A stretch of DNA of 5,165 nt, taken from positions 1-5,165 of the forward strand of contig VGPE01000207.1 of assembly GCA_016875645.1 (NCBI GenBank), given 5' to 3'. This DNA is from Chloroflexota bacterium (GTDB lineage Bacteria > Chloroflexota > Limnocylindria > Limnocylindrales > CSP1-4). The notes beneath the pieces were generated by a model that worked only from the letters and a program-made list of their open reading frames with translations, made no database searches and was not told the DNA's origin. Shown here in pieces: positions 1 to 5,165 of the stretch. Every line of letters starts with the position of its first letter. The stretch's first letter is position 1. The position numbers and the translations under genes are program-made.

Positions 1-881
1 AGGTGCGGCAGGCCCGGGAACTCGGTGCGCATGGCGGCCACGTCGGCGGAATGGACGGTCGAGAGCCGCTCCCCGTGGCGGAACAGGACCAGGCCGGCCA
101 GCGGACGGTCACCGTCCGGATCGTCCCCGCGCACGGCCGCGAGGTACACGAGGTGTCCGGCGGCCTGGGCGCGAGCCCACCACGCCACGAACTCCGCCCG
201 GGCCCCGAAGGTGAACCCTCGACGTTCTCCGGTCGCCAGGAGCAGATCGTAGAAGGCGGCCAGGGCGGCCGGCGCCGCGGCCGGGTCCGCCGTTCGGGCA
301 TCGATGCCCCCCGCGGCCGCCTGGTCCGCGCGCCTGTCGAATCGCAGGACCCTCGCCGCCGTCCGCTCGGCTTGGCGGATCCGCTGGCGAGTTGTCTTCG
401 CCACGCCCGCGAACACGGCCGTCTCATCGCGACCGGCGAGCGCGAGGGCCATCCGATGGCGCGACGGCTGGATCTCCTCGATCGAGTGGAAGCCCGCCTG
501 CGCCAGGAGCGCGGGATAGGCACTGCCCGCGGGTACCTCAGCGTCCGACGCGATGACATCCACGCCCCGTGCCCCCAGCCAGGCCGTGACGGCCCGGAGG
601 CGTTCGGCAGTCCGCTCGACGGGCTCCCCGCCCGGGATGGGGCCGCGCGTCAGGTAGGCGCTGCCACCGGGCACGAGTGGCCACCCGCGCTCCAGGGCGA
701 GGACGCCGAACCCATCGGCGAACACCATGTGGCGTGACCGCCAGCCGGCGGTCCCCTGGTACTCCGCCCAGGCGCGGGACTGGTAGACGTGGCCGCCGGG
801 CCGGTCCACGGTCCGCGCGTCCCACGTGGCGAGATCGGCCGCGGTCGCTTCGTGGAGGCCGCCGTCCGGGCCCTCGCTCAC
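1..881 (-). CDS. FemAB/FemX-type peptidoglycan aminoacyltransferase, second copy (C-terminus cut by window edge)
   Basis: My translation of the minus strand from GTG at 881 stays open to the left edge: 293 codons plus two bases, with no stop in the window. The protein resembles the FemAB family (double GNAT-like fold), which transfers amino acids from aminoacyl-tRNA to the peptide stem of peptidoglycan precursors in the cytoplasm. Visible family features are an N-terminal segment with HVYQSRAWAEY (31-41), a basic helix TTRQRIRQAER (163-173), FYDLLLATGERRGF (210-223), and the strand GHLVYLAAV followed by LAGLVLF (242-266). The last residues, FPGLPHL, correspond to the stretch just before the conserved LLKWEAI helix of the neighbouring copy, so about 70 residues are probably missing. 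An Ala/Asp-rich stretch (about 181-205) looks like an insertion relative to the neighbour. GTG 881 was chosen because it overlaps the upstream stop (GTGA) and gives a normal N-terminus. The family assignment is fairly sure; substrate and amino acid are unknown. Confidence 0.82.
   Translation of the reverse strand, partial: MSEGPDGGLHEATAADLATWDARTVDRPGGHVYQSRAWAEYQGTAGWRSRHMVFADGFGVLALERGWPLVPGGSAYLTRGPIPGGEPVERTAERLRAVTAWLGARGVDVIASDAEVPAGSAYPALLAQAGFHSIEEIQPSRHRMALALAGRDETAVFAGVAKTTRQRIRQAERTAARVLRFDRRADQAAAGGIDARTADPAAAPAALAAFYDLLLATGERRGFTFGARAEFVAWWARAQAAGHLVYLAAVRGDDPDGDRPLAGLVLFRHGERLSTVHSADVAAMRTEFPGLPH
878..881 (-). other. GTGA stop/start overlap between the two FemAB-type genes
   Basis: The stop TGA (880-878) of the first FemAB-type gene shares two bases with the GTG start (881-879) of the second. 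Such four-base overlaps usually mean translational coupling by re-initiation. No AGGAGG-like site lies at normal distance before the GTG, which fits coupling. The overlap suggests that the two enzymes are made in linked amounts. Confidence 0.8.
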
Positions 882-1972
882 TCGTTCTCAGCCGCCCCGG
901 CCGCAACGGCCGAGGATCCTCCGCCCGGCAGCCCATGTCGGCGGCGGGCGAGCCAGACCCGGCCACGCTGGGCGGCCTCGAAGACCCGTCGGCCGATGGG
1001 GGCGAGCACGAGATCCCACGCGCCCACGTAGCGCACCTCGCGGCCGCCGAACCCGGTCTTGAAGTGGGCGATCCCGGTACTTGCAAGGCCCCACAGGTCG
1101 TAACTGGTCGCGCCGTGCTCACGGGACGTCCGGATCGCCTCCCACTTGAGCAGGTAGTTGGCCCGCTCGTAGGCACCGGCGGTGGTCATGCCGCCGTACG
1201 GTTCCACCACCCGCGGCCCGGCGCGGACGAGGAAGAGGGTGGCCTGCGGGACGCCACTTGCATCCTCGGCGAAGAGGAGCCGGGCGCGGCCACCCGGCCG
1301 GTAGGCGTGCCAGACATCGCGGTAGGCCGCCTCCGTGCGGATCATGAATCCGGCACGACGGGCCGTCTCGCGATAGATCGCGTAGAACTCGCCGAGACGG
1401 TCACCCTCGGCGTCGACCACCCGGTAGCCACTGGACCGGGCGCGGTTCACGTACTGGCGCCACTTCTTGCGCAGGTCGCCCCAGAGTGCGGCTTCGTCGG
1501 CACGCAGGTCGATGATCCGCGTCGCTTCAGGCTGAATGGGAGGGGCCGGCCGCCAGCCGGAAACGGCGAGTGCGGCGCGCAGCGAGCCGCCCGGGTCGTG
1601 GGGACCGTCGCGCTCGATCTCGGGGTCGATCCGAAGGTGGCTGATCCTGCCCAATCGCCCTGCGAGCCCGCGCCGGGCGACCTCGGTGAATCGCTCGATG
1701 GCATCGGCGTCCCAGCGCGCCGCGACCGGCCCGCGCGGCGCATAGGCGAAGCCCCAGGGCAGCGGTCGCGGTCGCCGCACCAGCACCTGTGCGCCGATTT
1801 CCGATCCGCTCCGGCTGCTGATGGGCCCGGCGTGCCAGCCATTGACCGCCTTGACCTGCGCCCAGGCCGTCAACTGCAGGTACGAGCCAGGATCGGACGC
1901 CTCGACGAACGCGTCCCAGCGACTGACCTCAGGCACATCGGCGAGCGCTGCGGCTGCCGCCAGGGCCGGCAT
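878..1972 (-). CDS. FemAB/FemX-type peptidoglycan bridge aminoacyltransferase
   Basis: This is a complete 364-residue protein, close in size to the compact FemX of Weissella (about 335) and shorter than FemA (about 420); no long coiled-coil arm is visible. Family members use aminoacyl-tRNA to add the first or later residues of the peptidoglycan cross-bridge, in the cytoplasm. Visible marks are WDAFVEA (19-25), YLQLTAWAQVK (31-41), RKKWRQYVNRARSSGY (168-183), FYAIYRETARRAGF (196-209), YLLKWEAI (273-280), YDLWGL (291-296) and HFKTGFGGREVRYVGAWD (303-320). The last is the strongest signature; its F304-K305 pair seems to match the Phe-Lys pair reported as catalytic in Weissella FemX (from memory). 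A Gly/Ala-rich tail follows residue 345. I chose ATG 1972; a TTG at 2023, overlapping the murJ stop as TTGA, would add 17 residues. It lies directly after murJ, which fits a role in lipid II maturation. The amino acid added cannot be read from sequence, so no symbol is given. Confidence 0.88.
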   Translation of the reverse strand: MPALAAAAALADVPEVSRWDAFVEASDPGSYLQLTAWAQVKAVNGWHAGPISSRSGSEIGAQVLVRRPRPLPWGFAYAPRGPVAARWDADAIERFTEVARRGLAGRLGRISHLRIDPEIERDGPHDPGGSLRAALAVSGWRPAPPIQPEATRIIDLRADEAALWGDLRKKWRQYVNRARSSGYRVVDAEGDRLGEFYAIYRETARRAGFMIRTEAAYRDVWHAYRPGGRARLLFAEDASGVPQATLFLVRAGPRVVEPYGGMTTAGAYERANYLLKWEAIRTSREHGATSYDLWGLASTGIAHFKTGFGGREVRYVGAWDLVLAPIGRRVFEAAQRGRVWLARRRHGLPGGGSSAVAAGAAENE

Positions 1973-2019
1973 GGCCGGGTCGCCTGGCGGCTCGGCGAAC
2001 TCTAGGCCGACGGGAGCCG
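1973..2019. other. Short spacer between murJ and the FemAB-type gene
   Basis: This is the longest stretch without an assigned gene in the window. I see no hairpin with a T-run, no promoter-like pair of hexamers and no strong ribosome binding site; on the minus strand only a weak AGGCG lies about 8 bases before ATG 1972. It is in frame with the downstream gene without a stop, and would be coding if translation starts at TTG 2023. Confidence 0.5.
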
Positions 2020-2023
2020 TCAA
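2020..2023 (-). other. TTGA overlap at the murJ stop: possible alternative start of the FemAB-type gene
   Basis: The murJ stop TGA (2022-2020) overlaps a TTG (2023-2021) that is in frame with the downstream FemAB-type gene. Use of this TTG would give a 381-residue protein and remove the only noticeable gap of the operon. I still prefer ATG 1972, because TTG starts are rare and the 17 extra residues do not match a family motif that I recognise. The layout copies the GTGA overlaps at the other two junctions, so the choice is open. Confidence 0.4.
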
Positions 2024-3621
2024 CGCGAGCCCGACGTGCGTGGCGCGCCGGGTGTTCCGCGACCCGCGCGCAACAGATCGGCCATGACCCCGACGATAGT
2101 TGGCAGTTCCGGGATCCGCAACGCGACGCTGAGCAGCAGGTACGCACCCAGGCCGACGGCGCTCGGGACCGCCAGCAGCACCAGCTGCGCAGCCTTCTCC
2201 GGCAGTCCGGCGGTCACCCCTTCGAGCGCCAGGAACGCGGCCAGGGCCCCTGCGCCCCCGATCGCCGCGGCGGCCCCGGCGTCGATGAACGCCCGGCCGA
2301 TGGCCGTGAGCCCCAGGTCCGGATATCGCCGTCGGAGGACGACGAGCAGGAAGACGCATTCCGCCCACGCGCCAACGGCGATCGCGAGCGACAGCGCACC
2401 GAGACCCATCGGGCCCACCAGGGCCAGACCCATGCCCACGTTGATCGCGACGGCGATGACGGCTGCGATGACGGGCGTGACCGTGTCCTTCCCTGCGTAG
2501 AAGGCCCGGGCCAGCACCGCGATCAGCGCGTGTGCGGCAAGCCCCAGGAGGAAGAACAGCAGCGCGTCCGCGGTGAGCGCCACCGCTGCATCGCCGAACC
2601 GCCCATAGTCGAACAGGACCGCGATCGCTGGCAGCCGTACCACGATCCCGATCGCGGTCACCGGCAGCATCACGAAGAGCAGCAGTCGGACCGCGCGCGT
2701 CACAAGGCGCAGGTACTCCTCCACTTCGCCACGGACCAGCTCCCGCGACATCGAGGGCAGAATCACCATCGCGAGCGGTACGCCGATGACTCCGATCGGG
2801 ATCTGGAGCAGCGTGAACGCCACGTTGAACGCGGTGACCGCTCCGACCGCCAATCCGGATGCGAGGGCCGTCGAGACGAGCAGGGTGATCTGGCTCACTC
2901 CCAGGCCGATCGCGCGCGGGACCAGAAGAAGCAGCGCTTCGCGCGTGGCGGGGTCGCGGATGTCCACCGACGAGGCGTAGCGGTAGCCGATGGTGCGCAG
3001 CGCAGGCAGCTGGATCGCGATGTGGAGAGCGGAGCCTGCAACGACGCCGATCGCAAGCGCGTGAACGCCCATCGCCGGCGCCAGAAGCAGCGCGGCACCG
3101 ATGATCGCGAGGTTGTAGACCACCGGCGCGATCGCCGCGGCCGCGAACCGGTCGCCGGCATTCAGGATGCTCGTTGCAACGGCGCCCAGGCCCAGGAGGA
3201 TCGGGCTCAGGAGCATCACCCGCGTCAGTTCGACGGCGAGGGCCGTGGTGGGCGCGTCAAAGCCGGGCGTGATGGCCGGCACGATCCACGGGGCGAAGAC
3301 GGCCATGATCGCGGCGAGCAGGACCAGCGCGGCGGTGACGAGGTTCGTCACCGTGTTGGCGACCCGCCACGCCCGAGACGGCTCGCCCGTGGCGAACAGG
3401 CCCGCCAGGACCGGAATGAGCGCGGAGCCTAGGGCTCCTGCAGCGACCAGCTGGAAGATCAGATCTGGGATCCGGAATGCGGCGAAGAACGCGTCCAGCT
3501 CGCGCGACGCACCGAAGGTCGTCCCGATGACGACGATTCGAATCCAGCCCAGCGCTCGCGAAACGAGGAACGCGCCCGTGACGATCAGCCCGGCGCGGGC
3601 GATGGATCGCCCTGTGGTCAC
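2020..3621 (-). CDS. murJ: Lipid II flippase MurJ (MviN family, MOP superfamily)
   Basis: This is a 533-residue integral membrane protein that moves lipid-linked peptidoglycan precursor from the inner to the outer face of the cytoplasmic membrane. Hydrophobicity by eye gives 14 segments, the number expected for MurJ: about 10-32, 52-75, 90-115, 133-153, 160-182, 185-207, 230-256, 262-289, 309-332, 350-373, 381-403, 405-428, 441-466 and 478-503. Family marks include SRALGWIR (21-28), ELDAFFAAFRIPDL (41-54), GALGSALIPVLA (62-73), the NAGDRFA loop (154-160), IPIGVIGVPLAMVILPSMSR (274-293), LFDYGRF (336-342) and ARAFYAGKDTVTPV (371-384). The arginines of SR-x5-R match R18 and R24 of E. coli MurJ, but the positions matching R52, D269, R270 and E273 appear to be Phe, Phe, Thr and Gln. 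GTG 3621 overlaps the xerC stop as GTGA and gives a normal MurJ N-terminus; the frame stays open upstream, but that part is antisense-like shadow inside xerC. A short polar tail follows residue 504. Confidence 0.95.
   Translation of the reverse strand: MTTGRSIARAGLIVTGAFLVSRALGWIRIVVIGTTFGASRELDAFFAAFRIPDLIFQLVAAGALGSALIPVLAGLFATGEPSRAWRVANTVTNLVTAALVLLAAIMAVFAPWIVPAITPGFDAPTTALAVELTRVMLLSPILLGLGAVATSILNAGDRFAAAAIAPVVYNLAIIGAALLLAPAMGVHALAIGVVAGSALHIAIQLPALRTIGYRYASSVDIRDPATREALLLLVPRAIGLGVSQITLLVSTALASGLAVGAVTAFNVAFTLLQIPIGVIGVPLAMVILPSMSRELVRGEVEEYLRLVTRAVRLLLFVMLPVTAIGIVVRLPAIAVLFDYGRFGDAAVALTADALLFFLLGLAAHALIAVLARAFYAGKDTVTPVIAAVIAVAINVGMGLALVGPMGLGALSLAIAVGAWAECVFLLVVLRRRYPDLGLTAIGRAFIDAGAAAAIGGAGALAAFLALEGVTAGLPEKAAQLVLLAVPSAVGLGAYLLLSVALRIPELPTIVGVMADLLRAGRGTPGAPRTSGSR
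3618..3621 (-). other. GTGA stop/start overlap between xerC and murJ
   Basis: The xerC stop TGA (3620-3618) overlaps the murJ GTG start (3621-3619). The bases upstream on the coding strand (about 3645-3622) hold no recognisable Shine-Dalgarno sequence. MurJ translation therefore probably depends on ribosomes finishing xerC. This overlap is the main argument for the chosen murJ start. Confidence 0.8.
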
Positions 3622-4601
3622 GCTCGGCCGGTGCGGTGGGCGCGCGGGTGGGCCGAGTCGTAGGCGGAGCGGAGTCGGCCCGGCGACACGTGCGTGTACA
3701 CCTGCGTGGTGGCGAGGCTGGCGTGACCCAGCAACTCCTGGACGATCCGCAGATCGGCGCCTCCGTCGAGCAGGTGCGTCGCGAAGCTGTGGCGAAGCGT
3801 GTGGGGACTCACCCCGTCCGGCAGTCCCGCCCGGCGTCGCAATGCGTCGAGGCGGTAGCGGAGGCCGCGCACGCCCAGGGCGCCTCCACGGTGGTTCAGA
3901 AATACCTCGCCCGGCGACTCGGCGACGGCCCGGGGCGCCTGGTCGAGCAGCACCGGCCGCCCGTGCTCCAGGTATTCGCGCAGCGCCTCGCGCGCTGGGC
4001 GGCCCAGCAGCCCGACCCGCTCCCTGCGGCCCTTCCCCAGGACGCGCATCTCGCCTCTGCGAAGGTCCAGGGCGTCCAGCGTTGCGGCGGCCAGCTCGCT
4101 GATCCGCAGGCCCGCCGCGTAGGCGGTCTCGATCAGCGCTCGGTCGCGGAGCGCCAGGGCGTGGGTCCGCGGGTCGTGAGCGAGGGGCCCGGACGTGCGC
4201 CAAGCCGTCGTCGCGGCGTCAGCTCCGGCGTCGCTGTCCACCGCCGCCAGGAGCCGCTCGACCTGCTCGATCTCGAGCACCCGCGGCAGTCGGCGCGGCA
4301 GGCGCGGAGTGGCGATGGCACCCCATGGATCGCCCGCGGTCAGCTCGGCACGGGCCGCGAACCGGTAGAACGAGCGGATGGCGGCGAGGTGCTGCGCGAC
4401 GGAGCTGCGGGCGCGACCGCTCGATCGCTCGGCGAGGTATGCCCGCAACAGGTGTCGGGGCGGATCGCGCCAGTCGACCCTGCGCTCGTCGAGGAAGCCC
4501 AGGAAGTCGCCCACGGCATGCGCATAGGAGCGCTGGGTATGCGGCGACGCGTCACGGGCGTCGAGCGCCTGGAGGAACTGATCGAGCGCCTCGCCGCTCA
4601 C
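3618..4601 (-). CDS. xerC: Tyrosine recombinase XerC
   Basis: This is a 327-residue site-specific recombinase. With a XerD partner, XerC resolves chromosome dimers at the dif site near the replication terminus during division. The N-terminal SAM-like core-binding domain covers about 1-105, with ALDQFLQALDARDASPHTQRSY near the start; the catalytic domain covers about 110-327. All six active-site residues are visible: R166 (GLRISEL), K190 (LGKGRRER), H267 and R270 (HTLRHSFATH), H293 (LLGHASL) and the nucleophile Y302 (TTQVYTHV). The ending SAYDSAHPRAH favours XerC over XerD. The gene follows topA, an arrangement also known in Firmicutes (topA-gid-codV), which supports a housekeeping rather than a phage integrase role. 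GTG 4601 is the first start after the topA stop, 7 bases downstream, and gives the expected short N-terminus; the frame is open further up but overlaps topA. Residues about 123-147 form an extra linker between the domains that is absent from typical XerC. No clear Shine-Dalgarno sequence precedes the start. Confidence 0.95.
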   Translation of the reverse strand: MSGEALDQFLQALDARDASPHTQRSYAHAVGDFLGFLDERRVDWRDPPRHLLRAYLAERSSGRARSSVAQHLAAIRSFYRFAARAELTAGDPWGAIATPRLPRRLPRVLEIEQVERLLAAVDSDAGADAATTAWRTSGPLAHDPRTHALALRDRALIETAYAAGLRISELAAATLDALDLRRGEMRVLGKGRRERVGLLGRPAREALREYLEHGRPVLLDQAPRAVAESPGEVFLNHRGGALGVRGLRYRLDALRRRAGLPDGVSPHTLRHSFATHLLDGGADLRIVQELLGHASLATTQVYTHVSPGRLRSAYDSAHPRAHRTGRA

Positions 4602-4608
4602 GCCCGGG

Positions 4609-5165
4609 TCAGCCGCCCGACTTCCGACGGACCGGGCCGCGCGCCCCGGATCCGCCTGCCGCGCGGGTCGTGCGCCGGCGGGCAGGCGCGGGCCGTTTGG
4701 CGGTCGCAACCGCTTCGCTGCTCTGCCCATCGCTGCCCGCTGCACGAGCTCGCCCGCGACCGGACTTCAGGGCCTCCGGATCCGGCGGGCCGCCCGCGAG
4801 GCGCCTGGCCACCAGGTCGCCCGCCGGCAGTTCGACCGCAGCCCCGCAGCGGAGGCAGATCCCACCCTCGTTCCGCCGGCCAACCGGCCCACCGTCCGCA
4901 TCGTGCAGCGCCCCGACTGGCTCGGACGAAGTGGTGAAGCGGCAGTTCGGGTAGCGGGAGCAGCCCCAGAACAGCGACCCGGTACGCCGTGCGCGCCGCG
5001 TGGCCAGGTGGCCTTCCCCGCACGTGGGGCAGATGGCCTGGAACGGCAACTGGGCGGGCGGCGGCGGCCCCGTCCTGTGGATATACCGGCAGTCCGGGTA
5101 GCGCGAGCAACTGATGAACGGCCCGAAGCGGCCGCGCCGGACGCCGAGCACGCCGCCGTGATCCG
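4609..5165 (-). CDS. topA: DNA topoisomerase I, C-terminal zinc-ribbon region (N-terminal part outside window)
   Basis: The frame is open at the right edge and gives 184 C-terminal residues ending at TGA 4611-4609. Type IA topoisomerase I relaxes negative supercoils; its catalytic core is not in the window, so the call rests on the zinc-ribbon tail. The first ribbon is cut by the edge but keeps RRGRFGPFISCSRYPDC (residues 9-25 of the visible part), a strong TopA signature. The second is complete: CPTCGEGHL (45-53) and FWGCSRYPNC (65-74), four cysteines. A third begins as CLRCGAAVELP (103-113) but has no second Cys pair. The remainder (about 130-184) is a basic, Ala/Arg/Gly-rich tail that probably touches DNA or RNA non-specifically. 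A Pro-rich linker (TGPPPPAQLP) separates the first two ribbons. The gene heads the visible part of the operon, 7 bases before xerC. A different protein with TopA-type ribbons is possible but less likely, given the xerC neighbour. Confidence 0.9.
   Translation of the reverse strand, partial: DHGGVLGVRRGRFGPFISCSRYPDCRYIHRTGPPPPAQLPFQAICPTCGEGHLATRRARRTGSLFWGCSRYPNCRFTTSSEPVGALHDADGGPVGRRNEGGICLRCGAAVELPAGDLVARRLAGGPPDPEALKSGRGRARAAGSDGQSSEAVATAKRPAPARRRTTRAAGGSGARGPVRRKSGG

Noticed and set aside
3..737. Plus-strand open frame of 244 codons at the left edge
   Set aside because: The minus strand here carries the partial FemAB-type gene, with a continuous frame and family motifs; the plus frame has none.
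677..2005. Plus-strand open frame of 442 codons
   Set aside because: It lies wholly opposite the two FemAB-type genes, has an Arg/Pro/Gly-rich product without domains, and reflects the scarcity of stop codons in GC-rich DNA.
2024..2368. N-terminal extension of the first FemAB-type frame to 496 residues
   Set aside because: It runs inside the end of murJ and is an Arg/Gly-rich shadow without family similarity; the protein fold begins after about 1972.
2530..3432. Plus-strand open frame of 300 codons with a very hydrophilic Arg/Asp/Gln-rich product
   Set aside because: It is the complement of the membrane segments of murJ: codons for hydrophobic residues read backwards give polar ones. It is not evidence of a gene.
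3622..4203. N-terminal extension of the murJ frame to 727 residues, which could suggest a fusion protein
   Set aside because: The extra 194 residues are Arg/Pro/Ala-rich shadow inside xerC; MurJ homology starts right at GTG 3621.
4602..4745. N-terminal extension of the xerC frame to 375 residues
   Set aside because: It overlaps the topA tail in another frame, is low-complexity Arg/Ala/Pro, and XerC proteins normally start close to the core-binding domain.
3636..4937. Plus-strand open frame of 433 codons opposite xerC and topA
   Set aside because: The opposite strand encodes XerC with all catalytic residues and TopA zinc ribbons; the plus-strand product is compositionally biased and shows no recognisable motif.
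1..5165. Search for defence systems, CRISPR arrays, insertion sequences, tRNA genes, dif-like sites and terminators
   Set aside because: I found no spaced direct repeats, terminal inverted repeats, cloverleaf or hairpin-plus-T-run structures; nearly every base is inside a housekeeping coding frame.

Overview
The window is one densely packed block of genes, all read on the minus strand, so transcription runs from the right end to the left end. By eye the DNA is very GC-rich, around 70%, with strong G/C preference at third codon positions throughout. I see no RNA gene, CRISPR array, insertion sequence, attachment site or terminator. Gene order (topA beside xerC, followed by a lipid II flippase gene and FemAB-type genes), GC content and the compact FemX-like proteins suggest a high-GC, Gram-positive-type or Chloroflexota-like bacterium. 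A Limnocylindria-like chloroflexote is my best guess, but this is inference from style, not a database match.

In order of transcription: (1) 5165 to 4609, the C-terminal end of DNA topoisomerase I (topA), entering from outside the window and showing its zinc-ribbon tail; (2) 4601 to 3618, a complete XerC tyrosine recombinase starting 7 bases after the topA stop; (3) 3621 to 2020, a complete MurJ lipid II flippase whose GTG start overlaps the xerC stop; (4) 1972 to 878, a complete FemAB/FemX-type aminoacyltransferase; (5) 881 to 1, a second, diverged FemAB-type protein whose GTG start overlaps the previous stop and whose C-terminus lies beyond the left edge.

The likely shared themes are chromosome topology and segregation (TopA relaxes supercoils, XerC resolves chromosome dimers at dif) and cell-wall building (MurJ flips lipid II across the membrane, FemX-like enzymes add amino acids to the peptide stem of the precursor on the cytoplasmic side). 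Overlapping or nearly touching genes suggest one polycistronic message with translational coupling. No promoter is recognisable, and the only gap larger than 10 bases is about 47 bases (1973-2019), which may itself be coding if a TTG start is used.

This looks like a mostly ordinary housekeeping region. I do not see a new defence, mobile or regulatory system. The points worth a second look are the tandem, diverged FemAB pair directly after murJ, the loss in MurJ of charged residues that are important in the E. coli protein, an unusual linker insertion in XerC, and the incomplete third zinc ribbon in TopA.
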